Shown here piece by piece: positions 52,571-60,913 of a stretch of 64,000 nt of DNA (positions within the stretch are counted from its first letter, which is position 1; every line of letters starts with the position of its first letter). The notes under the pieces are model-generated. The model worked only from the letters and a program-made list of their open reading frames with translations. It searched no databases and had not been told where the DNA came from. This DNA is from Phycisphaerae bacterium (GTDB lineage: Bacteria; Planctomycetota; Phycisphaerae; Phycisphaerales; SM1A02). The translations under genes were made by a program, and so were the position numbers. The stretch spans positions 1-64,000 of the forward strand of contig PKCS01000028.1 in the NCBI GenBank assembly GCA_002862305.1. The letters run 5' to 3'.

Positions 52571-53422
52571 GTGCCCGAGAAGACCATGCCGAGAACCTGG
52601 GACGACGTCCAGACGGTCTCCCAGAGCAAGAAGGGGGTTCCCGAAGGGCTCTGGATGAAGTGCCCGGTCTGCGAGGAGACCATCTTCCGCAAGGCGGTGG
52701 AAGCCAACCTCTGGGTCTGCCCGAAGTGCGAGCACCACCTCCGGGTGAGCGGGCCGATCCGGATCGACCAGCTGCTCGATCCCGGCACCTTCGAGCCGAT
52801 GAACGAGGAGATGGCACCCCGGGATCCCCTGGAGTTCACCGACCTCAAGCCGTACGTCAAGCGGATCGAGCAGGCCCAGGGCAAGAGTGGCCAGAACGAC
52901 GGCCTGCAGACCGGGGCGGGCTTCATCAAGGGTCGAAAGCTCGTCGTCGCCGCGATGGACTTCAACTTCCTCGGCGGCTCCATGGGCTCCGTGGTGGGGG
53001 AGAAGCTTGCCTGCGCGATCGAGGAGGCCACCGACCGCGACCTTCCGCTGGTGGTGGTGAGCTGTTCCGGCGGGGCCCGCATGCAGGAATCGGGCTATTC
53101 CCTCATGCAGATGGCCAAGACCTCCGCCGCGCTCGCCCGGTTCGACGACGAGGGAGGGCTCTTCATCTCCGTGCTCAGCGACCCCACCTTCGGGGGGGTG
53201 ACCGCGAGCTTCGCGATGCTGGGCGACGTGATCATCGCCGAGCCCCGGGCGTTGATCGGCTTCGCCGGTCCCCGGGTGATCAAGCAGACCATCCGGCAGG
53301 ACCTCCCCGAGGGGTTCCAGACCTCGGAGTTCCTGCTGGAGTCCGGGTTCATCGACCGCATCGTCCACCGGCACGAACTGCGAAACGAGATCGGTCGCAT
53401 CATCGACTACGCCGGGAAGTGA
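52571..53422 (+). CDS. accD: Acetyl-CoA carboxylase carboxyltransferase beta subunit
   Basis: This is a 283-residue AccD. The zinc ribbon is at the start: Cys31, Cys34, Cys50 and Cys53 (CPVCEETIFR, CPKCEHHLRV). The carboxyltransferase core follows (LGGSMGSVVGEKLACAIEEA, SGGARMQESGYSLMQMAKTS, LSDPTFGGVTASFAMLGDVI, GPRVIKQTIRQ). It forms the alpha2beta2 unit that makes malonyl-CoA. The start is a GTG with AAGGAGGT six bases upstream. accA is not in the window. The lnt gene follows 48 bp later. Confidence 0.95.
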   Translation: MPEKTMPRTWDDVQTVSQSKKGVPEGLWMKCPVCEETIFRKAVEANLWVCPKCEHHLRVSGPIRIDQLLDPGTFEPMNEEMAPRDPLEFTDLKPYVKRIEQAQGKSGQNDGLQTGAGFIKGRKLVVAAMDFNFLGGSMGSVVGEKLACAIEEATDRDLPLVVVSCSGGARMQESGYSLMQMAKTSAALARFDDEGGLFISVLSDPTFGGVTASFAMLGDVIIAEPRALIGFAGPRVIKQTIRQDLPEGFQTSEFLLESGFIDRIVHRHELRNEIGRIIDYAGK

Positions 53423-53470
53423 TCAGGCGCCCGTCGCTCGGCGGCATCCCTCGTGGAGACGGCACCGCGC

Positions 53471-55147
53471 ATGACCGAGTCCCCGACAGCTGAACCGGCT
53501 CCCTCGCCCCGGGGCGTGCTCCGGGGCTGGGCGCTCGCCGGGGCGTTCGCCCTGCTCTTCGCGCTGAGCTTCCCTCCGTTCGGGGTCTGGCCCCTGATCC
53601 TGCTCGCGCCGGTCCCCCTCGCGATCCTGGCGACCCACGCCACCCGGCGACGGGAGTGGATCCCCCCGGTCTTCGCGTGGTCCACGATCCTCTGGGCCTG
53701 GTTCCACTGGTGGATCATCGAGGTCAGCGTGGCGGGCCTGCTCCCGCTGTCGCTCTACCTCGCCTGCTTCACCACGCTCTCGGTCTGGATGCTTCGCGTC
53801 CTCTCGACCGGCGTCCCGCGCGTCCCGCTCTGGGTCGCCCTCCCCCTGGTCCTGACCGGGATCGACTTCCTCCGGGCCACGCTCGTCCTCGACGGCTACC
53901 CCTGGTACCTCTTCCATCAACCCTGGATCGACGCGCCCCCCGTCGCCTCGCTCGCGTGGTGGGGGGGCGGCTGGCTGGTCGGGGTCTGGGCGGGTGCCTG
54001 CTCCGGCCTCCTCGCGGAGTGGTGCTGCACCCCGTCGGCCACCCCCGCGCGCCATCGGTGGCTGGGGGTGGCCCTCCCCGCCGTGGCGCTGGCGGGGTTG
54101 CTGCCCTGGTGGACGTCCTCCCCCGGTCGCCCGGACGGGACCCTCAACCTGCTCGCCATCCAGACCAACCTCCCCACCGACAACAAGATCGGATGGACGA
54201 TGGAGCGAAAGCTCGAGGACGTGCCGGCGTTCATCGACCAGACGGTCGCCGCCCTCGAACGCGCACGCGCCGACGGGATCGAGGTGGACCTCGTGGCCTG
54301 GCCCGAGACCATGCTGCCCTCGGTGGGCTTCGAGTTCGGTGACCAGTTCTCCGAGGCGATCGAGGGGGTGGTCCGCCGGATCGGGGTTCCGATGCTGGTG
54401 GGCTCCCCGTGCTACCTGGGAATCCGCGCGGATGCCGAGCGCGGCTGGACCTGGGACCGGCACTTCAACAGCGCCTACCTGGTCACTCCCGGGGGACCGC
54501 CCTACGCGCGCGTGGACAAGGTCTTCCTGACCCCCTTCGGTGAGACCATGCCCGTGATCTCCAACTGGGAATGGCTCGAACGGCAGCTGCTCGCGATCGG
54601 CGCGTCGGGAATGAGCTTCGACCTCGACGCCGGGGAGGAGATCGTCCGCCTCGAGGTCCCCGGTCGAGGCGCCGGCGGCTCGTCCCGGTCGGTGCGCCTG
54701 GCGGTCCCGATCTGCTTCGAGGACACCGTTCCCGGGGTGGTGCGTCGCATGGTCTGGCAGGACGATCGACGGCTCGTCGACCTGCTGGTGAACCTCAGCA
54801 ACGACGGGTGGTTCGCCAACGACGACGCAGGGCGGTCGATGCATGAACTGTGCGCCCGCTGGAACGCGCTGGCCAACCGGACGCCCATGGTCCGGGTCGC
54901 CAACACGGGTCGGAGCTCGCTCATCGGTGCGGATGGTCGACTGGATGCCGCCCGCGGCGGGGCGCGCACCGTCTGGAGCCACGTCTTCGAGGTCCCGCTT
55001 CCCGGCGGACCCGCCCCGCTCTACGCCCGGCTGGGCGACTCGGTCGGCTGGTCCACCCTCCTGGGGCTGGTGCTCTGCCTGACCGTCAAATGGTGGTACA
55101 CTCGCCGCATGTGTCGGACGGCAGGGACGTCGTCCGCCAGGGACTGA
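53471..55147 (+). CDS. lnt: Apolipoprotein N-acyltransferase
   Basis: This is a 558-residue membrane enzyme. About five to six N-terminal membrane segments (from LAGAFALLFALSFPPFG to ~residue 215) precede a nitrilase-like domain. Its catalytic triad is complete: Glu279 (VAWPETMLPS), Lys350 (VDKVFLTPFGE) and Cys415 (VPICFEDTVP). A C-terminal helix (residues ~525-545) follows. It adds the third acyl chain to lipoproteins and implies a Lol-type outer membrane. Several lipobox proteins occur in this window. It is 20 bp upstream of the HEAT lipoprotein gene. Confidence 0.9.
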   Translation: MTESPTAEPAPSPRGVLRGWALAGAFALLFALSFPPFGVWPLILLAPVPLAILATHATRRREWIPPVFAWSTILWAWFHWWIIEVSVAGLLPLSLYLACFTTLSVWMLRVLSTGVPRVPLWVALPLVLTGIDFLRATLVLDGYPWYLFHQPWIDAPPVASLAWWGGGWLVGVWAGACSGLLAEWCCTPSATPARHRWLGVALPAVALAGLLPWWTSSPGRPDGTLNLLAIQTNLPTDNKIGWTMERKLEDVPAFIDQTVAALERARADGIEVDLVAWPETMLPSVGFEFGDQFSEAIEGVVRRIGVPMLVGSPCYLGIRADAERGWTWDRHFNSAYLVTPGGPPYARVDKVFLTPFGETMPVISNWEWLERQLLAIGASGMSFDLDAGEEIVRLEVPGRGAGGSSRSVRLAVPICFEDTVPGVVRRMVWQDDRRLVDLLVNLSNDGWFANDDAGRSMHELCARWNALANRTPMVRVANTGRSSLIGADGRLDAARGGARTVWSHVFEVPLPGGPAPLYARLGDSVGWSTLLGLVLCLTVKWWYTRRMCRTAGTSSARD

Positions 55148-55166
55148 CCAGGCACAGGAGGTGCTC

Positions 55167-56738
55167 ATGAACGTCGCCCGACCCGGATTCAACGCCATCC
55201 TTCCGGCCGTCGCCCTCGGCGTCACGCTGACCGGATCAACCGCCCTGCTTCCCGGATGCTCGCTCGCCTCCAACCAGGTCCGCTCGACCCGGGGGCAACC
55301 CGCCCCGCCCTCGGTCCTGGTCGAGGCCTCACCGACCCCATCCAATCCGTCCCCGGCGACGTCCGAACCCCTCCCCGATCCACGTGCCGACCACGCCTCG
55401 ACGGAGGTCGTCGTGCTGGCCACCGCCGACTCGGTACCGCCTCCCCCGCCACCCCCGCCGGGCCCCAAGCCGGGCCCCAAGCCAGGCCCCAAGCCGGGCC
55501 CCAAGCCGGGTCCCCCGCCAGGCCCCGCTCCGGGACCACCCCCCGGTCCGGCGCCGGGTCCCGCACCCGGTCCCGCACCCGGTCCCGCGCCCGGTCCCGC
55601 ACCCGGTCCTGCGCCCGGTCCCGCACCCGGTCCTGCTCCCGGTCCTGCACCCGGCCCCGGTCCCGCTGCCGGCGATCCGGCTCCGGTCGAGGTGGTGGCC
55701 GCGGTCTTCGAGGATGAAGCCCCGGCACCGCTGGTCACCGAACCTCCGATCCGTGGGTGGCCGATGGTCGAGGTCCCCCCCGGAACCACCCGCGAGCTCG
55801 CGTTGCAGATCCTGCTCGATTCGATGCGCAGTGAGTGGCCGCAGATGCGTGCCAACGCACTGGAGGCGTTGATCCCGGATCCCAAGCGCCTGCGCGGCGA
55901 GGTGGTGGCCGGATTCCTCGACGAGAATCGCGGTGTCCGCTTCGTGGCGCTGATGGCGATGTACGAAGCGGGGCTCTGCGAACTGCAGCCCATGGCCAGG
56001 GAGCTCCTCGAGGATCCATCCGATTCGGTGCGTGCCGCCGCGATCCTGGCCCTGCGTCGGTGTGGGGCGACCATCGATCCGACCCCCCTCGCGGTCATGG
56101 CGACCAGCGACGACCCCGAGGTCCGGGCGAATGCCTTCATGGTCCTCGGCCTGCTCGGGAATCCCAGCGCGGACCAGCTGATCCGCGACGCCCTGGGGCA
56201 CTCGATGGGCCTCGTGAATCCGAACCGCGCCCGCATCGTGGAACTGCAGGGAGCCACCGCCCTCGTGCGGCTCGGCGACGCGGGCGAGATCCAGCCGATC
56301 CGGGCCGCCCTCTTCACCCCGTCCGAGCAGGGCGAGCTGGTCCTCCTCGCGATCCAGTCCCTGTCGGAGCTCCGGGACGAAGGCGCCAAGGGAATGCTGG
56401 TCCGGCTGGTGGAGGCGGAGGGTGAGCAGTCGCGCCGGCCCCCCGAGATCCGCCTCGCCGCCGCCACCGCGCTCGCCCGACTGAGCTACCAGGGGGCGGG
56501 ACCCTACCTCCGGCTGGCCCTCGAGTTCCGTACCGACCCCGATCCCGCGATCCGTGCGCAGGTCGCCGCGATGCTCGGCTACGTCCCGAGCGAGCGGGGG
56601 GAGGTGCTCCTCACCGACCTGCTCGAGGATCCCAGCGGAGCGGTCCGCCTCGCCGCGGCGGGAAGCGTGCTCAGGCTGACGGCCGGGGGGCTGGGCGGGG
56701 CCTCGGTCGAGGCCGCCGCGATGGTTGGGGGTCCGTGA
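55167..56738 (+). CDS. HEAT-repeat lipoprotein with a 17-unit GPxP linker
   Basis: This is a 523-residue exported protein. A signal with lipobox TALLPGCSLAS suggests a lipid-anchored protein. After an acidic stretch, residues 91-98 are polyproline and residues 99-166 form 17 GPxP units (GPKP x4, then GPPP, GPAP, GPPP, nine GPAP and GPGP). Residues ~205-520 are HEAT repeats (MRANALEALIPD, VRAAAILALRRC, VRANAFMVLGLLGN, IRAQVAAMLGYVP), each about 35 residues. HEAT arrays bind proteins; the GPxP region could span a wall or periplasm as an extended rod. The start is the ATG behind AGGAGG; a GTG two codons earlier is possible. It follows lnt closely, which may be fortuitous. Confidence 0.8.
   Translation: MNVARPGFNAILPAVALGVTLTGSTALLPGCSLASNQVRSTRGQPAPPSVLVEASPTPSNPSPATSEPLPDPRADHASTEVVVLATADSVPPPPPPPPGPKPGPKPGPKPGPKPGPPPGPAPGPPPGPAPGPAPGPAPGPAPGPAPGPAPGPAPGPAPGPAPGPGPAAGDPAPVEVVAAVFEDEAPAPLVTEPPIRGWPMVEVPPGTTRELALQILLDSMRSEWPQMRANALEALIPDPKRLRGEVVAGFLDENRGVRFVALMAMYEAGLCELQPMARELLEDPSDSVRAAAILALRRCGATIDPTPLAVMATSDDPEVRANAFMVLGLLGNPSADQLIRDALGHSMGLVNPNRARIVELQGATALVRLGDAGEIQPIRAALFTPSEQGELVLLAIQSLSELRDEGAKGMLVRLVEAEGEQSRRPPEIRLAAATALARLSYQGAGPYLRLALEFRTDPDPAIRAQVAAMLGYVPSERGEVLLTDLLEDPSGAVRLAAAGSVLRLTAGGLGGASVEAAAMVGGP
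55461..55664 (+). repeat. Seventeen imperfect 12-bp repeats encoding GPxP
   Basis: The unit is GGTCCCGCACCC with third-base variants. The array is in frame and runs without interruption. Third-position variation among units argues against a very recent expansion. Length variation between strains would be expected. Confidence 0.9.
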
Positions 56739-56749
56739 ACGCATCCTCA

Positions 56750-56779
56750 TTGACATTCAGTGGGTATTTTGGGTACAAG
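56750..56779 (+). promoter_or_regulatory. Candidate promoter for the coiled-coil gene
   Basis: A perfect TTGACA (56750-56755) and TACAAG (56774-56779) are 18 bp apart. Transcription from it would give a leader of about 175 nt before the GTG at 56961. That leader has GC-rich inverted segments but no riboswitch that I recognise. Confidence 0.55.
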
Positions 56780-56960
56780 TTGTCTCGTGGGGACGCTGTT
56801 CCAAGGGATGGTGGAATCATCCCGGCGGGCCCCGCCTCAAAGTCGGCGAGTCGCAAGACAAGGATTCGTCGCCGCACAACCCATGGTCCCCGGAGCCGAG
56901 CCCGTGTCCACCACCGGCCCGTCCCCGAGGCCTGCAGATGAACACAGAACGGAAGAAACA

Positions 56961-57860
56961 GTGAACGTCGTCACCAAGATCTTCATCGTCCTCGTCGCAC
57001 TCCTTGCGGTCCTGCTGGTCCCCCTGGTCGCGGTCAACGCCACCAACGCCACCACCCTCCGCAAGCGCATCCTGACCATGGAATCCGAGCTCTCCGCGGC
57101 GGAGGCCAACATGGCCTCGCAGGCCGCCGCTCGACAGAACGCCGAAGCGGTGCTGATGCTCCGCAACCGCGAACTCCAGCAGCAGATCATCGAGCTCGAG
57201 CAGGCCCGGACCTCCGACCAGCGGATGCTCGCCCAGATGGAAGGCCAGCTCGCCGGACGCAACGAGGTGCTGGCCAGCCTCCAGGCCTCGATCGACGTCT
57301 TCGCGCAGACCGACCGCTCCAAGGCCCAGCTGACCGACGCCCTCGTCGGCGAGCTCCGCGACGTGCGCATCCGCGCGATCGCCTCCGAGCGCCAGTCGAT
57401 CCAGCTCGACCAGCGGCTCAGCGAGGTCCAGAACCAGTTGGACGTCGCGGACGCCGCCCGCCGGAAGCTGCAGGAGGAAGTCGTGCAGCTGACCGACGAC
57501 AAGGATCGCGCGCTGGGCACCGTCGCCAAGTACGTCGCCTACGTGGGCGACCTTCCCGAGGCCAGGGCCGGTGCCACCGGCTCGGGCGCCCGGGTGCCTG
57601 CCGATCGGAACCTCTCCGCGACCGTGATCGCGGTCCGGCGCTCCGCGGACGGCACGCTCGCCGAGGTCAACGCCGGCTCCCGCGACGGCATCGCGGACGG
57701 CTGGGTGCTCTCGATCACCGACGGGTCGCGCTTCATCGGCAACCTCCGGATCATCGAGACCGACGTCAACCGCTCCACCGGCGTCATCGAGCTCGAGGAC
57801 GCCCAGGCCCGCGGCGAGGTCAAGCCCGGCATGAGCGCGATCGCCCGCAAGGGTGAGTGA
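56961..57860 (+). CDS. Membrane-anchored coiled-coil protein
   Basis: This is a 299-residue protein that I do not recognise as a named family. The start is taken as the GTG at 56961, giving an N-terminal membrane helix (IFIVLVALLAVLLVPLVAVN). A long coiled coil follows (residues ~35-180), rich in Gln, Glu, Arg and Leu. The C-terminal ~110 residues look like a small beta domain (VNAGSRDGIADGWVLSITDG, then FIGNLRIIE) ending in MSAIARKGE. The plan of helix, coiled coil and beta domain resembles MreC, and mreBC follow close by, but there is no MreC signature. It is next to a one-helix microprotein. It likely belongs to envelope morphogenesis. Confidence 0.7.
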   Translation: MNVVTKIFIVLVALLAVLLVPLVAVNATNATTLRKRILTMESELSAAEANMASQAAARQNAEAVLMLRNRELQQQIIELEQARTSDQRMLAQMEGQLAGRNEVLASLQASIDVFAQTDRSKAQLTDALVGELRDVRIRAIASERQSIQLDQRLSEVQNQLDVADAARRKLQEEVVQLTDDKDRALGTVAKYVAYVGDLPEARAGATGSGARVPADRNLSATVIAVRRSADGTLAEVNAGSRDGIADGWVLSITDGSRFIGNLRIIETDVNRSTGVIELEDAQARGEVKPGMSAIARKGE

Positions 57861-57902
57861 TCGACCCACCACCTCCCAGGCCCCGAACAAGGGACGCATC
57901 CC

Positions 57903-58124
57903 ATGACCCAGTCACCTCTTGGACAATTCGGCACCGGCTCCACCGTCAAGCGCGAGGCGCCCATGGACGTCTACACCGGTCTCCTGCTGGCGGCCTTCGT
58001 GGTCCTGCTGGTGGGATTCATCGCGATCGCGATGGCCAACATGACCCTCGTGGAAGGGGAACAGGGGCAGGGGGGACTCATGGATTCCCTGCCGGGCTTC
58101 ATGTCCATCAAGTCCGATTCCTGA
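57903..58124 (+). CDS. Single-helix membrane microprotein
   Basis: This is a 73-residue protein with one hydrophobic helix (VYTGLLLAAFVVLLVGFIAI, residues ~23-44). A start at 57903 gives ~20 polar residues before it; the internal ATG at 57963 would leave 53 residues and is the start many such proteins use. The C-terminus is short and polar. It is 42 bp downstream of the coiled-coil gene and is probably cotranscribed. Function unknown. Confidence 0.6.
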   Translation: MTQSPLGQFGTGSTVKREAPMDVYTGLLLAAFVVLLVGFIAIAMANMTLVEGEQGQGGLMDSLPGFMSIKSDS

Positions 58125-58156
58125 CCGCATCGGTCGGTACCTACAAGATCTCCACC

Positions 58157-58190
58157 AAGCCGACCGGCGCCCCACGGGTCCGGTCGGCTT
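58157..58190 (+). terminator. Strong hairpin between the microprotein gene and mreB
   Basis: AAGCCGACCGG and CCGGTCGGCTT form a perfect 11-bp stem with a 12-nt loop, and pairing extends further with one bulge. It is followed by TTGTGG rather than a T-run. It separates the coiled-coil unit from mreBCD. Confidence 0.65.
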
Positions 58191-58194
58191 GTGG

Positions 58195-58200
58195 TACGGT
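58195..58200 (+). promoter_or_regulatory. Candidate -10 hexamer for mreB
   Basis: TACGGT lies directly after the hairpin and 83 nt before the mreB GTG. Only moderate consensus match. Confidence 0.3.
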
Positions 58201-58283
58201 TGGACCTCGGTCTCACCCGCCCGGATTCGCCACGGCGGCACTGGAGTGTCCCGGATCCGGATCCCCGAAGAAGGAGCAGTCTC

Positions 58284-59336
58284 GTGATCTTGGATGCAGT
58301 CTTGGGGTGGTTCAGCGTCGACATGGGCATCGATCTGGGTACCTGCAACACGCTGGTCTGCGTCCGTGGTGAGGGCATCGTCCTCAACGAGCCCTCCGTG
58401 GTGGCGGTGCGGAAGGGGACCAACAAGGTCATCCGCAACGGGACCGCCGTGGGGTGGGCGGCGAAGGAGATGCTGGGGAAGACCCCCGGCGCGATCTCCG
58501 CGATCAGGCCCCTGAAGGATGGGGTGATCAGCGACTTCGAGATCACCGAGGCGATGCTCAGCTACTTCATCCGGAAGGTCAACGGCAAGTCCCGGATCAT
58601 GCGTCCCCGGGTCGTCATCGCGATTCCCTCCGGCATCACCGCGGTGGAGAAGCGTGCGGTGCTCGACTCCGCCGAGAACGCGGGTGCGCGTCGGGTCTAC
58701 CTCGTGGAGGAGCCCATGGCCGCGGGCATCGGCGCCGGCCTGCCCATCGTCGAGCCCACCGCGAGCATGATCGTGGACATCGGGGGCGGCACCACCGAGG
58801 TCGCGATCATGTCGCTCGGGGACATCGCCACCTGCGAGAGCGCCCGCGTGGCGGGTGACGACTTCGACGAGGCGATCATCAACTACATGAAGAAGAACTA
58901 TTCCCTGACGATCGGGGAGCAGACCGCCGAACGCATCAAGATCGAGATCGGTTCCGCCGCCGAGCTGGAGGAGGAGAAGCGACTGGAGGTCCGCGGCCGG
59001 GACATGGTCTCCGGCATGCCCCGGAAGACCGTGGTCACCAGCGAGGAGATCCGGGAGGCGCTCAGCGAACCCATCGACGCGATCATCGAGACGGTGATGA
59101 AGACCCTCGAGCAGGCGAAGCCCGAACTCGCCGGGGACCTCGTCGACAACGGCATCACCCTGGCCGGCGGGGGGGCGCTGCTGCGGGGCATGGACGTGGT
59201 CCTGTCGAAGGCGACCGGCCTGGACGTCCGGCTGGCGGAGGACCCGCTCACCTGCGTGGCGCGTGGCACCAGCATCTACCTCGAGAACCTCGAGGACCTC
59301 AAGTCGACCCTGGAGTCGGACATCGACGAGCTCTGA
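58284..59336 (+). CDS. mreB: Rod-shape actin homologue MreB
   Basis: This is a 350-residue MreB. It has the phosphate-1 motif SVDMGIDLGTCNTLVCVRGE, RPLKDGVISDFE, the connecting region MRPRVVIAIPSGITAVEKRA and phosphate-2 MIVDIGGGTTEVAIMSLG. The adenosine motif is ITLAGGGALLRGMD. It polymerises under the inner membrane and guides cell-wall synthesis, with MreC and MreD encoded next. The start is GTG with AAGGAG seven bases upstream. The presence of mreB fits a Phycisphaerae-type planctomycete with peptidoglycan; many Planctomycetes lack FtsZ. Confidence 0.95.
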   Translation: MILDAVLGWFSVDMGIDLGTCNTLVCVRGEGIVLNEPSVVAVRKGTNKVIRNGTAVGWAAKEMLGKTPGAISAIRPLKDGVISDFEITEAMLSYFIRKVNGKSRIMRPRVVIAIPSGITAVEKRAVLDSAENAGARRVYLVEEPMAAGIGAGLPIVEPTASMIVDIGGGTTEVAIMSLGDIATCESARVAGDDFDEAIINYMKKNYSLTIGEQTAERIKIEIGSAAELEEEKRLEVRGRDMVSGMPRKTVVTSEEIREALSEPIDAIIETVMKTLEQAKPELAGDLVDNGITLAGGGALLRGMDVVLSKATGLDVRLAEDPLTCVARGTSIYLENLEDLKSTLESDIDEL

Positions 59337-59393
59337 TCCGGTCCGGCCCGACCGGACCCGACGCGGTTCACGGCCCGGTACACGGTGGTTCCC

Positions 59394-60320
59394 ATGGCGC
59401 GATTCATCCAGCCCGAACGCGGAATAGTCCTCGCGAGCCTCCTGGTGCTGGGGCTGGCGCTCCTGCCCACCCGCTGGCTGACCGGCTGGACCTCGGACCT
59501 CGGCTCGATCATCGCGCTTCCCCTGACCCCGCTCCGACACGCCGCCGCGGGTGCGGTCGAATGGGTGCGCCCCACCCGGGACCAGGGGGTGGTCCTCGAC
59601 CCCTCGTCGGTCGAGCTGCTGCAGCGGGAACGGGACACCTACCGGGGGCGGTGGCATTCCTCTCGACTCCGCGTGGAGCAGCTGGAGCGCGAGCTGGCCC
59701 AGCTCCAGCAGGCCCGGGACCTCGGTCTCGGGGACTACTGGACGCCGCGCTCCGCCCAGGTCGTCCGCCACAATCCCGCCCGCTCCGGCGGCGTGCTCAC
59801 CCTCAACGTCGGCTCGCGGAACGGGGTACGCGGCGGCACCGTCGCGGTGGTGGACGGTGATCGACTGGTCGGACACGTGGCCCCCGACGTCCCTCGCCTC
59901 ACCAGCCGACTGATCCCCCTCGGGACCGTCGGGGACCAGGCCTCGGAGACCCTCGACGCCCGGGTGCTCGACGCGGAGCCCGGGGAGCCCGCCGCCTCCG
60001 ATCCCGGAGCCGGTCGGCCGATCCACCTGGAGGTGGTCGGTTCGAGCGGTCTCTACCGCGGGGTCCTCGAGCGGGGAAGCGGCGTCCGTCCGGGACAGGC
60101 GGTCCGGCTCGGCACCGACCCCGCCTGGCACTCCACCGCGTGGGGGATGCTCGTGGGATACGTCGATCGGGTGGAACCCTCGGTGGAGCAACCCCTCCGC
60201 GAGGTGATCACGGTCCGGCGGGCGATCCGACCGGAGCGACTCTCCACCGTCACCCTCAAGATCGTCGACGACCGATCCGAGGATCCCGTCGCGGACCGGG
60301 CCCCGGGGGGCGAGCGATGA
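59394..60320 (+). CDS. mreC: Rod shape-determining protein MreC
   Basis: This is a 308-residue MreC. One N-terminal membrane helix (ERGIVLASLLVLGLALLP) precedes a coiled coil (residues ~75-110, LRVEQLERELAQLQQ). The beta-barrel pair follows, with motifs VVRHNPARSGGVLTLNVGSR, NGVRGGTVAVVDGDRLVGHV and RLIPLGTVGDQASE. It links MreB to the wall enzymes in the periplasm. The start could also be a GTG three codons earlier. It overlaps mreD by 4 bp (ATGA). Confidence 0.88.
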   Translation: MARFIQPERGIVLASLLVLGLALLPTRWLTGWTSDLGSIIALPLTPLRHAAAGAVEWVRPTRDQGVVLDPSSVELLQRERDTYRGRWHSSRLRVEQLERELAQLQQARDLGLGDYWTPRSAQVVRHNPARSGGVLTLNVGSRNGVRGGTVAVVDGDRLVGHVAPDVPRLTSRLIPLGTVGDQASETLDARVLDAEPGEPAASDPGAGRPIHLEVVGSSGLYRGVLERGSGVRPGQAVRLGTDPAWHSTAWGMLVGYVDRVEPSVEQPLREVITVRRAIRPERLSTVTLKIVDDRSEDPVADRAPGGER

Positions 60321-60874
60321 GGCTGACCGTGTTCATCGTGTTCCTGGTGCTCGCGGTGGTCCTCGACACCCGGTTCATGGAGGCCTTCAGGATCGGCCCG
60401 ATCCTGCCGAGCATCTCCGGGACCCTCGCGGTCTTCGTGGTGCTCTGTGCGCCGGCCCAGGTGGCCCTGTGGGCGTGCTTCACGATCGGGCTCCTCCTGG
60501 ACTTCTCGGATTTCGCGATCTACCAGGGCACGACGACCTACTGCCTGGTGGGCCCCTACACCCTCGGGTTCGTCTTCGGTGCGAACCTGGTGCTTCCGCT
60601 CCGCTCGATGGTCTTCAGTCGCAACCCCCTGACCTTCGGGATCCTCACGGTGCTCTTCCTGCTGGCGGTCAGCGTGCTCTACATCGCCCTCTGGCAGTTC
60701 CGCGGGCTCTATCCGGGCAGCCCGCCCCCCTGGGTGGAACCGACGGTGCTCGGGGAGCTGGGCCGACGCCTGCTGTGCGCGCTCTACTCCGGAGCCCTCG
60801 CCATCCCCGTGGGCTGGGTGCTGGTGCTCAGCCGACCGGTCTGGGGCTTCGGCGGGGCGGCCACCCGTCGATGA
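60317..60874 (+). CDS. mreD: Rod shape-determining protein MreD
   Basis: This 185-residue membrane protein has about five hydrophobic segments and follows mreC with a 4-bp overlap. The pattern MRLTVFIVFLVLAVVLDTRF and TIGLLLDFSDFAIYQGTTTY resembles MreD, although sequence conservation in this family is low. The identification rests mainly on context. It should complete the MreBCD elongation machinery. Confidence 0.8.
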   Translation: MRLTVFIVFLVLAVVLDTRFMEAFRIGPILPSISGTLAVFVVLCAPAQVALWACFTIGLLLDFSDFAIYQGTTTYCLVGPYTLGFVFGANLVLPLRSMVFSRNPLTFGILTVLFLLAVSVLYIALWQFRGLYPGSPPPWVEPTVLGELGRRLLCALYSGALAIPVGWVLVLSRPVWGFGGAATRR

Positions 60875-60900
60875 GCCGAGCCCGCGCCGGGCTCTCGGGG

Positions 60901-60906
60901 TACCCT
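60901..60906 (+). promoter_or_regulatory. -10 hexamer 7 nt before ATG (leaderless type)
   Basis: TACCCT, seven bases, then ATG at 60914. It lies only 26 bp after the mreD stop, so readthrough is also possible. Confidence 0.4.
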
Positions 60907-60913
60907 GTGGGCC

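Noticed and set aside
55461-55664. Possible CRISPR or mobile-element repeat
   Set aside because: The 12-bp units are contiguous with no spacers and preserve the reading frame of a coding gene.
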